The notes: generated from the sequence alone by a model not told the origin. A DNA stretch of 19,041 bases from CAYILC01 sp964364145 (GCA_964364145.1 CAYILC010000007.1:1-19041), one strand, 5' to 3'; counted from the first letter of the stretch, positions 6,272 to 13,215 are shown. Numbers and translations are program-made.

Positions 6272-7567
6272 ATGCCAACTATCGACTACAAAGTCAAAGA
6301 TCTTTCACTCGCCAAGTGGGGCCGTATGGAGATTACCTTGGCAGAAAAAGAGATGCCCGGCCTTATGAGTTTGCGCAAAGAGTTTGGCAAGGTAAAACCA
6401 TTGAAGGGCGCGCGCATTGCCGGGTCGCTTCACATGACGATTCAAACCGCGGTTTTGATTGAAACACTGCAGGCCTTGGGCGCAGAGGTGCGCTGGGCGT
6501 CGTGCAACATTTTCTCCACGCAAGATCACGCAGCAGCCGCTATCGCAAAGGCAGGAACGCCGGTGTTTGCTTGGAAGGGCGAGACCGAGAAAGAGTACTG
6601 GTGGTGTACAGAGCAAACGCTGAAGTTTAAAGGTGGCAAAGGGCCAAACTTAATCGTAGACGACGGTGGCGATCTCACCTATTGGGTTCATGAAAAACAC
6701 CCCGAACTTCTCAAAGATTTGAAAGGAATTTCCGAGGAAACCACAACAGGCGTGCACAAGCTCTATCAGATGTTTGAGCGTGGCAAACTGAAGGTGCCAG
6801 CCATCAACGTGAATGATAGTGTAACAAAATCGAAGTTCGATAATCTCTATGGCTGTAGAGAATCCTTGGCCGATGGCATCAAGCGTGCTACGGATATCAT
6901 GTTGGCAGGAAAGATTGCAGTTGTTGCAGGGTATGGTGACGTTGGCAAGGGAAGCGCGCAGTCATTGCGAGCATTTGGTTGCCGAGTTCTTATCACAGAA
7001 ATCGATCCCATCTGCGCATTGCAGGCCTTGATGGAGGGATATCAAGTTGTGACGATGGAACACGCCGCTCCGATAGCCGACCTTTTTGTGACAGCGACGG
7101 GCTGCAAAGACATCGTGACCATTGATCATATGAAAAAGATGAAGGACACCGCAATTGTTTGCAACATTGGCCATTTTGATGACGAGATTGCGATGGATAA
7201 GCTCAACACATTCCCAAAAATCAAAAAAGAGGAGATTAAGCCACAGGTAGACCTGTATACTTTTCCCGATGGTCACCGCATTATTGTTTTGGCTGAGGGG
7301 CGATTGGTCAATCTTGGGTGCGGCACTGGCCATCCGTCGTTTGTGATGTCGAACTCGTTTACTAATCAGGTGCTGGCGCAGATCGAGTTGTTTACAAAAA
7401 AATATGATGTTGGCGTCTATCGATTGCCAAAACATTTAGACGAAAAAGTAGCGGCGCTGCATATCGGACAACTTGGCGGGAAGTTGACGAAATTGAGTAA
7501 AGAGCAGGCAAAGTACTTGAATGTTTCGCAGACTGGGCCGTTTAAGGCAGAGCATTATCGATACTAA
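6272..7567 (+). CDS. ahcY: Adenosylhomocysteinase (S-adenosyl-L-homocysteine hydrolase)
   Basis: This 431-residue enzyme is full length and very conserved. Its residue numbering runs almost in step with the human enzyme: His54 (GSLHMT), Asp130/131, Glu156 (EETTTG), Lys186 and Asp190 (NDSVTKSKFD) and Cys195. The NAD-binding loop GYGDVGKGSAQ spans 220-230, GHFDDEI spans 300-306, and the C-terminal HYRY enters the neighbouring subunit's NAD site. It reversibly splits S-adenosylhomocysteine into adenosine and homocysteine, relieving inhibition of methyltransferases. A strong AAAGGAG site sits 5 bp before the ATG, unlike the overlapped genes upstream, so it may be translated at a higher rate. Its last 4 bp overlap a small convergent gene on the other strand. 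Confidence 0.97.
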   Translation: MPTIDYKVKDLSLAKWGRMEITLAEKEMPGLMSLRKEFGKVKPLKGARIAGSLHMTIQTAVLIETLQALGAEVRWASCNIFSTQDHAAAAIAKAGTPVFAWKGETEKEYWWCTEQTLKFKGGKGPNLIVDDGGDLTYWVHEKHPELLKDLKGISEETTTGVHKLYQMFERGKLKVPAINVNDSVTKSKFDNLYGCRESLADGIKRATDIMLAGKIAVVAGYGDVGKGSAQSLRAFGCRVLITEIDPICALQALMEGYQVVTMEHAAPIADLFVTATGCKDIVTIDHMKKMKDTAIVCNIGHFDDEIAMDKLNTFPKIKKEEIKPQVDLYTFPDGHRIIVLAEGRLVNLGCGTGHPSFVMSNSFTNQVLAQIELFTKKYDVGVYRLPKHLDEKVAALHIGQLGGKLTKLSKEQAKYLNVSQTGPFKAEHYRY

Positions 7568-7695
7568 GAATGCCCGTTTTTCCGCTCATATTTGTGCCAA
7601 TCATGAACAGAAATAATAATGATGAGTCCAAAGATTGCGCCAATAAGATAAAAAACGAGGACGGGCAAATCATTAATTGTGAGACCGAGAGTCAT
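7564..7695 (-). CDS. Micro membrane protein B (43 aa), paralogue of its neighbour
   Basis: The minus strand encodes 43 residues, MTLGLTINDLPVLVFYLIGA then IFGLIIIISV and a charged tail HDWHKYERKNGHS. It has one membrane helix (about 11-30) and a short basic C-terminus that should face the cytoplasm. An AAGGAG site lies 6 bp upstream of the ATG (plus-strand ctcctt at 7701-7706). Its first 24 residues share about 14 identities with the 50-aa protein just upstream: M-x-LG-x-T-x-x-DLP-x-L...LI-x-AI-x-GL. It ends inside the ahcY stop region, overlapping it by 4 bp tail to tail. Function unknown; the RBS and the paralogy argue that it is real. Confidence 0.7.
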   Translation of the reverse strand: MTLGLTINDLPVLVFYLIGAIFGLIIIISVHDWHKYERKNGHS

Positions 7696-7707
7696 GGAAG
7701 CTCCTTA

Positions 7708-7860
7708 TTAGGAAGTTTTTTGAGAACGAGTGTTTTGAAATTTTTTCTTGTTTTCTAAATGATCTGTATAGAAAGCAATGGCAAAAGCCAACCCTCCTAT
7801 GGCGACTATAAGACATACAAACAGAATGGGGAGATCATCAAGCGTAACTCCCAATTGCAT
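7708..7860 (-). CDS. Micro membrane protein A (50 aa), paralogue of its neighbour
   Basis: The minus strand encodes 50 residues. MQLGVTLDDLPIL leads into one membrane helix (about 10-30, LFVCLIVAIGGLAFAIAF), followed by a charged tail (YTDHLENKKKFQNTRSQKTS). A strong AAAGGAGG site lies 4-5 bp before the ATG (plus strand 7865-7872). The stop is 12 bp upstream of the start of paralogue B. The shared MxLGxTxxDLPxL opening suggests that the N-terminus, not just hydrophobicity, is under selection. Possible roles (accessory subunit of a membrane complex, small regulator, type I toxin-like peptide) cannot be told apart from sequence. It may belong to the transcription unit of the transporter upstream or have its own promoter in 7873-7956, where I found no convincing one. 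Confidence 0.7.
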   Translation of the reverse strand: MQLGVTLDDLPILFVCLIVAIGGLAFAIAFYTDHLENKKKFQNTRSQKTS

Positions 7861-7956
7861 AAAACCTCCTTTGTTTTTTGTGCTGATATAAGCAAGGTAC
7901 CATAGAAAAATTGATAAGAATAGACCTATAAGTATTTAGATCGGGGGCTAGTTTTA

Positions 7957-8181
7957 CTATCGCACCGCAACAATAATTTGCGTGAGAGCAAGCACCACCT
8001 GAGCAACCGCGAGACAGAGCATCACTTTTTCTATTTTTTCAGTTTTCTCGTTAAACTCTTTCATCGTGTTCATAAGTCGGAGGAAAATCTCGGCGTGTGC
8101 GGATTCTGTATACTGGCTGCTTGTGTTGCTCAAAAGAGACTCAATAATAGTGTCTGTTGTCTGATTTTTAGGGTTTATCAT
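7957..8181 (-). CDS. Small single-helix membrane protein (74 aa)
   Basis: This 74-residue protein has a polar N-terminus (1-27) and then a helical heptad-like stretch (SAHAEIFLRLMNTMKEFNEK, 27-46) that runs through EKIEKVM into a membrane helix (about 54-72, LCLAVAQVVLALTQIIVAV). The C-terminus ends one or two residues beyond the helix. The layout, an amphipathic helix plus a C-terminal tail anchor, suggests a homo-oligomer or an accessory subunit. It starts 9 bp after the transporter's stop with an AAGGA site 5 bp from the ATG, so the two are almost certainly co-transcribed and may work together. I do not recognise a named family. Confidence 0.72.
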   Translation of the reverse strand: MINPKNQTTDTIIESLLSNTSSQYTESAHAEIFLRLMNTMKEFNEKTEKIEKVMLCLAVAQVVLALTQIIVAVR

Positions 8182-8190
8182 TGTTATTCC

Positions 8191-9369
8191 TTATTCATCC
8201 AAAAAGTGTACAGGCCCCATCTCTTCAGAAATTTTATGTTTAATTTCTTCAACTTTAAGTTTTATCATTGGTAGCAGAATAAGGCTGATCAGTGTGAGGA
8301 TAATAAACGAAATAAGATAAAGAATCTCGGAATGCACAAATGCAGATATGATCAGAGCAGAAATTGTCCCCAGACTTTGAACCATTAAGAATAAACCAAC
8401 GAGATATTCAAGAGTATGTTTTGTTGAAATGTCACCAACGAGAGAAGAAATTGTTGGAATAAGCATGGAAGAACTTAGAGCAAGTAAAAACATTCCTATG
8501 ATAAGTGATAGTGATGAGTGAAAAAGAAAAAGTAGAAGAAGCCCGATTCCATTGACTACAAATGATGCAATAATAACAATCTTTCTCCCTTTTTCATCAG
8601 ATAGTTTCCCCCAATAAAACGAGAGAAAAATAGGAAGCAAGTAAAAAATTGACGTTAATCCTACAAAACGTACTCCAAGTTTGTCTTTTATCTCTATAGG
8701 AATAAATCCAATCGCCAGTCCTAGCGTAAAGCTCACAGAAAACCAAATTGTTGAAAGTCGTAGAGCGGTGGGACTGGTTATCGCTTTTTTTATATCCTGA
8801 AGATGATTTGTTGACTGTATATTAGTGAATTCTTTCAGTTTGGATGAAAGAATGAGACCAAAAATTGGAATAATTGAAGCCAAGAGGAACAAGACTGTAT
8901 ACGATGTTTGCTGGATAATAAATCCTGAAAATAATATACCAATAGTTGAACCCAAAAATAAAAAGGTTGTAAAATATCCAGAGCTGATACCCAAAGAATC
9001 TTTTTTTGTAACGCGAACAAGATAACTCCCCTGGCTTGTCCAAAGGAGTGCAGCCGCCGCTCCCAGTAAAGTGGAAGAAGCATAAACAACATACATGGAT
9101 CGCGTTATTAAAGAAAGTATGAATAGGGAATAACATATGATTGCAATCTGTATTGACTTTTTTACACCTATTTTTGATATAAGAATGACAGTAAAAGGAT
9201 TGCATATCGCAAAGCTGATATATATCAGGATTAAAGAGTAAAATCCAAGTTGTGAGGCTCCAAAAGAAGAAAAAAACAAAATGATATACTGTTGCACTCC
9301 ATTATATGCACAGAATATTAACAAGAATATTATGCTTAACAGTTTTATTGTCTTGGGGATTGATTTCAC
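8191..9369 (-). CDS. Major facilitator superfamily transporter, UNC-93-like
   Basis: This 392-residue polytopic protein has about 12 hydrophobic segments: six in 10-178, a central cytoplasmic loop (~179-200), and six in 205-370. The MFS loop motif is present between helices 8 and 9 as GKLSDEKGRK (254-263). LLGAAAALLWTSQGSYL (101-117) resembles the UNC-93-like motif with its conserved W-x-x-x-G-x-Y. The substrate cannot be read from sequence. The start codon is GTG (9367-9369) with no Shine-Dalgarno, but an extended -10 ends six bases upstream, implying leaderless initiation. The gene is visibly AT-richer than the PBP and kinase genes (about one third G+C in a sampled line against nearly half), hinting at a different history. 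Confidence 0.85.
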   Translation of the reverse strand: MKSIPKTIKLLSIIFLLIFCAYNGVQQYIILFFSSFGASQLGFYSLILIYISFAICNPFTVILISKIGVKKSIQIAIICYSLFILSLITRSMYVVYASSTLLGAAAALLWTSQGSYLVRVTKKDSLGISSGYFTTFLFLGSTIGILFSGFIIQQTSYTVLFLLASIIPIFGLILSSKLKEFTNIQSTNHLQDIKKAITSPTALRLSTIWFSVSFTLGLAIGFIPIEIKDKLGVRFVGLTSIFYLLPIFLSFYWGKLSDEKGRKIVIIASFVVNGIGLLLLFLFHSSLSLIIGMFLLALSSSMLIPTISSLVGDISTKHTLEYLVGLFLMVQSLGTISALIISAFVHSEILYLISFIILTLISLILLPMIKLKVEEIKHKISEEMGPVHFLDE

Positions 9370-9375
9370 AGATGT

Positions 9376-9384
9376 ATTTTATCA
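9376..9384 (-). promoter_or_regulatory. Extended -10 for the transporter gene (leaderless)
   Basis: On the minus strand TGA-TAAAAT occupies 9384-9376 and the GTG start lies exactly six bases further on. A weak -35 (TAGACT, 9403-9398) is 16 bp upstream. The predicted +1 coincides with the start codon. Confidence 0.5.
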
Positions 9385-9427
9385 TCAGAAACGATATAGT
9401 CTACCAAAACACATAGCGGCCAACCAG

Positions 9428-9456
9428 TTGTATACCTGAAGAATCTACGATACACT
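9428..9456 (+). promoter_or_regulatory. Promoter of the CXXC membrane protein gene
   Basis: TTGTAT (9428-9433) and TACACT (9451-9456) are 17 bp apart. The expected start is near 9463, giving a leader of about 54 nt that ends in AAAGGAGG (9506-9512) before the ATG at 9517. It diverges from the transporter promoter, with about 50 bp between the two -10 boxes. Confidence 0.55.
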
Positions 9457-9516
9457 GTGAATGAATGCTGCCCAATATCAATACATACATATATACGAGA
9501 GGGCAAAGGAGGATCT

Positions 9517-9735
9517 ATGTGCGGGGACTGTGGATATAATCATAAGCTTTTTTGGCCGCTGACGTTAATTTTTGTTGGTGCAATAGTGATGGCTATTAAT
9601 ATTGGTGTTTTGCCGGCAATAGTTTGGAAATTCTGGCCGGTGGTGTTGGTTGTGGTGGGATTAGTTGGTCTTTCCGGAAGTTGTGAATCTTGCAGGCCAG
9701 GAGTTCGAGCATCCAAAAAATCGAAAAGAAAATAA
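9517..9735 (+). CDS. Two-helix small membrane protein with flanking CXXC motifs (DUF5668/LiaF-like helices)
   Basis: This 72-residue protein starts at the ATG served by a strong AAAGGAGG (9506-9512); an in-frame GTG at 9457 lies before the predicted transcript. It begins MCGDCGYNHK. Two helices follow, about 11-30 and 36-53, the latter KFWPVVLVVVGLVGL. Then comes GSCESCRPG and a very basic tail. The pattern LFWPLxLIxxGxxxxxxxxGxxxxxxWKFWPVxLVxxGLxxL resembles the two-helix region found in LiaI/LiaF and DUF5668 proteins. The CXXC pairs (residues 2-5 and 56-59) fall on the same side of the membrane, presumably cytoplasmic given the basic tail, and could bind a metal or form disulfides. Function unknown. 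Confidence 0.75.
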   Translation: MCGDCGYNHKLFWPLTLIFVGAIVMAINIGVLPAIVWKFWPVVLVVVGLVGLSGSCESCRPGVRASKKSKRK

Positions 9736-9800
9736 CCGATAGACAGATAGTAGCCGAACAGCCAATAACTGGAGCGGGTAGGGTAGTGCGGGAACATTCT

Positions 9801-10523
9801 ATGCCATTTCAAATTGCCATCGATGGTCTTATTGCGGCCGGAAAAGGTACCGTTGCCCGATTGGCAGCCGAACGTTTGGGTCTTCTGTATGTCGATACAG
9901 GTGCGATGTATCGCGCCACAGCGCTTCTTGCAAAAGAGCATGGGATACGTTGGGACGACGAAGACAACCTTGCAAAGCTTGTTTCCGAGTCCGAAATGAT
10001 CTTGCATAAACCTGCAGGTCAAGAGATCGATGGTCGGTTGATAACGGTCATACTCAATGGAAAAGATGTTTCCTGGGAAATTCGTGGGCCTGTAGGAACG
10101 GAAGGCTCATCTGTTGTTGCACAGCATGCAAAGGTTCGACAAGAACTTGTGAAAAAACAACAAGCATTGGCAGCTACATCAGACGTGATTATGGAAGGTA
10201 GAGACATTACCTACCGCGTTTTACCAAATGCACAGATCAAAATCTATTTGACCGCTTCAATTGACGTGCGCGCAAAGCGCCGATATAAAGAGGAGTTAGA
10301 GAAGCAGAAAAATACCCGAGAGATGCCGGAGTATGAGAAAAAAGAGGTTATGTTTGAAAAAGTCTATGCCGACATAGAGAAACGTGATAAACGCGACCTA
10401 GAACGCACCGTGGATCCACTGCGTATTGTTGAGGGAGCCTGGGTGTTGGATACCACAAATTTGACAATAGAACAGGTTGTTGACCTTATCGTGAACAAAG
10501 CGCGCGAGCTTGGTTTCACATAA
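9801..10523 (+). CDS. cmk: Cytidylate kinase (bacterial type)
   Basis: This 240-residue protein has the P-loop GLIAAGKGT (9-17, family usually GPAGAGKG/ST), YVDTGAMYRATAL (30-42) for CMP binding, EGRDITYRVLPNA (132-144), a VRAKRR region (156-161) and RDLERTVDPL (198-207) with DTTNLTIEQVV (217-227). It phosphorylates CMP and dCMP with ATP. The P-loop Leu-Ile and the ITYR in place of IGTV are mild departures. The frame is open upstream to 9690, but that part overlaps the previous gene and reads as non-conserved. The ATG at 9801 gives the family's expected N-terminus (PFQIAIDG). A clear RBS is absent; only GGGA 8 bp upstream. Confidence 0.93.
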   Translation: MPFQIAIDGLIAAGKGTVARLAAERLGLLYVDTGAMYRATALLAKEHGIRWDDEDNLAKLVSESEMILHKPAGQEIDGRLITVILNGKDVSWEIRGPVGTEGSSVVAQHAKVRQELVKKQQALAATSDVIMEGRDITYRVLPNAQIKIYLTASIDVRAKRRYKEELEKQKNTREMPEYEKKEVMFEKVYADIEKRDKRDLERTVDPLRIVEGAWVLDTTNLTIEQVVDLIVNKARELGFT

Positions 10524-10539
10524 TACGCGAGCTCCGCAG

Positions 10540-10545
10540 TACAAT
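10540..10545 (+). promoter_or_regulatory. -10 box of the 58-aa gene (near-leaderless)
   Basis: TACAAT ends seven bases before the ATG at 10553. The nearer ATG at 10544 overlaps the hexamer and would lie upstream of the predicted +1, so 10553 is the preferred start. No convincing -35 or RBS is seen. Confidence 0.4.
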
Positions 10546-10552
10546 GAATTCT

Positions 10553-10729
10553 ATGAAAGAAAAAGACAATCATTCCTCTCGGAAAAGTGATAAAGATGCT
10601 AGGGGGGAAGCAAAGAAACATCGATCTCGACGGATGATGCCTCCAGAGGAGCGAACAAAAAGGGGTCGATGGCTCACTATCTTGATATTGTTACTCAGCC
10701 TGCTGTTTGGATACTATTTTTGGAGGTGA
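10553..10729 (+). CDS. Small basic tail-anchored protein (58 aa)
   Basis: The first 38 residues are highly charged (MKEKDNHSSRKSDKDARGEA then KKHRSRRMMPPEERTKRGR). One C-terminal membrane helix follows (WLTILILLLSLLFGYYFW, about 40-57), ending in Arg. It should be a single-pass protein with a cytoplasmic, nucleic-acid-like basic region, but no named domain is visible. It is convergent with the PBP1A gene and separated from it by an inverted-repeat structure. The coding call rests on the clean soluble-plus-helix design and the -10 box. Confidence 0.55.
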   Translation: MKEKDNHSSRKSDKDARGEAKKHRSRRMMPPEERTKRGRWLTILILLLSLLFGYYFWR

Positions 10730-10733
10730 AATG

Positions 10734-10858
10734 AGCTGAATACTTCGGGAAAGTGACGCTCGTTACTATTACTCGCTCGCGAGACTCCTCATAATGTTTT
10801 TTGTTCTGAATAAGATATTCTATCGTCGTCTCGGAGCACTTTCCAGAAGTATTCAGCT
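10734..10858. repeat. 125-bp nested inverted repeat between convergent genes
   Basis: The left arm AGCTGAATACTTCGGGAAAG continues through TG (10734-10755) and is the reverse complement of 10837-10858 with a single mismatch (21 of 22). Inside, CGAGAC (10780-10785) faces GTCTCG (10828-10833). About 42 nt lie in the innermost loop. It may be a bidirectional terminator or structured 3' end for the genes at 10553 and 10871, or a small mobile element (MITE-like). No clear target-site duplication flanks it, and no ORF lies within. Confidence 0.75.
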
Positions 10859-10870
10859 GCATCAGAAAAC

Positions 10871-13180
10871 TTATCGTGCCTGAATAAATGCTCCGTTTAG
10901 AATACTGTTCCGAGGAAGCGCCCCTGTTTGTCCTTGTTGATCTTCTGTTTTAGGCGTAAACATTTCATCTGTGCAGGCCTGTTTTGGTTCGGTACCGGGA
11001 ATAAAGTACTCCACTTTTTGTAACGGACAGGCTTTGCACGCAAGCGTTCCGGTTGAGGAACACACTTGGAGTTTTAACAAACCAGATGGCGAAGCGAAGC
11101 GGTTTGATTCCTGGCCTTCTAGCAGTCCGCGCATAACGGTATTCCAGATTGGAGAGGCACCGGTAATACCGGAGGCCACCGCGCTCATCGGTGTATTGTC
11201 GTTGTTCCCAACCCACGTGGAGACCAGTCGAGTATTTGTATATCCAAAGGTCCAGTTATCGCGCAAGCTGTTTGTTGTTCCGGTTTTGACCGCAACCTGT
11301 TGCTTAGGGATATTGAGCACGGAGTTAAAACCAAATGCCGAGGATCGAGCCGCGTTATCGGATAAAATGTTGGTGATTTGATATGCAATGCGCGGATCCA
11401 ATGTTCGAACCCCTTTGCATGGTGTCACTTCGTGCGTGCATGGATTGGTGTAGAGTGTGTCGCCTTTGTAGTTTTTCACCGAGAGAATGGGGTTTATGCC
11501 GACGGTCATTCCATTGTTCGGAAAAGTTCCATAGAGTTTTGCCATATCTATCATCGTGATTTCACCGCCACCAAGTGTAAGCGAAAGGCCAAACCGCGAA
11601 GCGGCCGCGTCATCCCAGGTAGTGATGCCCATTGCCCGACCCTGTTGCACCATTGCCGGAATACCCACAGAAGCAAGGGTTTTTACTGCGGGGATGTTGT
11701 ATGAGTTTGCCAGCGCAGTCCTTGCGGTCACTCTCCCATGGTAATTCCCATCGTAGTTTCGAGGCGAGTACGGTGTTGAACCGTTCAGGTGAAAAGTAAT
11801 TGGAGCGTCATCGATTATCGTGGCTGGTGTCATACCTTTCTGAAACGCGACCGAGTAGGTGAGTGGTTTGATCGAACTACCAGGCTGTCTTGGGCGCAGA
11901 GTTACATTGACTTGGCCGTCGTGCTGAACATCAAAATAATCTCTGCTCCCAACCATCGCCAAGATCTCGCCGGTCTGTGGAGTGGTTACTAACACAGCCG
12001 CATTCGTCACATGCATCCGTTGTAATCGCTGCAACTCTTTCTCCACAGCCTGTTGAGCAAGTTGTTGAACACTATAGTCCAATGTCGTAATAACATCGAG
12101 ACCACCCTGGGCAAGAACATCTTCTCCGTACTGTTTAGCCAAGAGATCACGCACATACATCACAAAATGCGGTGCGTGAATATCATTCAAGTCTGGTTGG
12201 AAGAGTAACTTTTCTTCTTTTGCGGAGTCGGCTTGTTCTTGTGTAATGTATTTGTCTTCAACCATGCGTTGCAGAACTTGATGCTGGCGTTGGAACCCAA
12301 GCTCTGGCGTTGGGCCGAATGGCGAGTACGCGCTTGGTGCCTGTGGGAGACCCGCTAAATATGCGCTTTCAGCCAAAGTGAGATCACGAACACTTTTGTT
12401 AAAATACCGTCGACTTGCTTCTTCCACACCATATACCGAACCACCAAACGACACTTCATTAAAGTACATCTCCAAAATTTCGTCTTTCTTTAATGACGCC
12501 TCAACCATGACCGATAAAATAATCTCGCGAATTTTCCGACGAACTGTTTTCTCTGGTGTAAGTAGGGTATTTTTTACAAGTTGTTGAGTAATGGTAGATC
12601 CCCCTTGCACTTTTTTCCCTTGAATGTTCGCTAAAACCGAGCGAATAATGCCCGAGAGAGAGAAACCGCCGTGCTGGTAGAAGGAACGGTCCTCAATAGA
12701 TATGGTCGCAGACTTGAGAGAATCTGGAACTGCGGATAGTGGTACCAACGTTCGATTTTCGTCTTTGTAGATTTTATAGAGAAGGATTCCATTGCGATCA
12801 TAGATCTTCGTTGTAACGATCTGTTTTCTTGTAACGAGTTCACGCGGGGAAGGGAGATCGCGCAGAATAAGAAAATAAAATACTGTGGATGACACCGCAA
12901 GAAAAACTGCAAAGATTGTCGCGACCGTAAATCCACGTTGGGCAAGAACAATGCCAGCCGTTGTACACAAAACACCAATACCGTGGCGGATACCAGAGAA
13001 AATCCAGATGCTCAAACTTGGAACCGCGACAAAGAGAACCAAAAATGGCGCGAGGATAAGCAAAGAAATCGAAAAGTAGTAGAGGGGTTTTCCGAGTGTT
13101 TTACATCCTGCAATAAGAACACTAACAAAGAGTGATTGAAATGATTGACTCACACGTCGTGTTCTTTTTTTCCGCGCCAT
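10871..13180 (-). CDS. Penicillin-binding protein 1A-type transglycosylase/transpeptidase (first copy)
   Basis: The protein has 769 residues from the ATG at 13180, which is supported by a strong promoter six bases upstream; the frame is open to 13222. Transglycosylase domain: EDRSFYQHGG (163-172, catalytic Glu163), QGGSTITQQLVKN and PQAPSAYSPF. Transpeptidase domain: SSIK (Ser435, Lys438), SYN (493-495), KTGTT (632-636) and WVGNNDN. It builds and cross-links peptidoglycan outside the membrane. The N-terminus is unusual: two or three hydrophobic segments (about 33-62 and 70-106) instead of the single anchor typical of class A PBPs. A C-terminal cysteine cluster (CSSTGTLACKACP) may be metal-binding or disulfide-linked. 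Confidence 0.95.
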   Translation of the reverse strand: MARKKRTRRVSQSFQSLFVSVLIAGCKTLGKPLYYFSISLLILAPFLVLFVAVPSLSIWIFSGIRHGIGVLCTTAGIVLAQRGFTVATIFAVFLAVSSTVFYFLILRDLPSPRELVTRKQIVTTKIYDRNGILLYKIYKDENRTLVPLSAVPDSLKSATISIEDRSFYQHGGFSLSGIIRSVLANIQGKKVQGGSTITQQLVKNTLLTPEKTVRRKIREIILSVMVEASLKKDEILEMYFNEVSFGGSVYGVEEASRRYFNKSVRDLTLAESAYLAGLPQAPSAYSPFGPTPELGFQRQHQVLQRMVEDKYITQEQADSAKEEKLLFQPDLNDIHAPHFVMYVRDLLAKQYGEDVLAQGGLDVITTLDYSVQQLAQQAVEKELQRLQRMHVTNAAVLVTTPQTGEILAMVGSRDYFDVQHDGQVNVTLRPRQPGSSIKPLTYSVAFQKGMTPATIIDDAPITFHLNGSTPYSPRNYDGNYHGRVTARTALANSYNIPAVKTLASVGIPAMVQQGRAMGITTWDDAAASRFGLSLTLGGGEITMIDMAKLYGTFPNNGMTVGINPILSVKNYKGDTLYTNPCTHEVTPCKGVRTLDPRIAYQITNILSDNAARSSAFGFNSVLNIPKQQVAVKTGTTNSLRDNWTFGYTNTRLVSTWVGNNDNTPMSAVASGITGASPIWNTVMRGLLEGQESNRFASPSGLLKLQVCSSTGTLACKACPLQKVEYFIPGTEPKQACTDEMFTPKTEDQQGQTGALPRNSILNGAFIQAR

Positions 13181-13186
13181 GGCGCG

Positions 13187-13215
13187 ATTGTAAGCTGAGT
13201 GTAAGAAACCTGCAA
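13187..13215 (-). promoter_or_regulatory. Promoter of the first PBP1A gene (leaderless)
   Basis: On the minus strand TTGCAG (13215-13210), a 17-bp spacer and TACAAT (13192-13187) form a good promoter. Six bases then lead to the ATG (13180-13178), so the expected +1 is the start codon. No Shine-Dalgarno could exist on such an mRNA. Confidence 0.65.

Noticed and set aside
7570..7758. A 62-codon plus-strand frame just after ahcY
   Set aside because: No RBS; it is antisense to two minus-strand micro ORFs that have strong RBSs, single-helix design and mutual similarity.
10734..10858. Integron attC site reading of the inverted repeat
   Set aside because: No RYYYAAC/GTTRRRY boxes and no integrase or cassette genes nearby.
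10971..11381. A 136-codon plus-strand frame inside the first PBP1A gene
   Set aside because: Shadow of the transpeptidase-coding region; no start signal.
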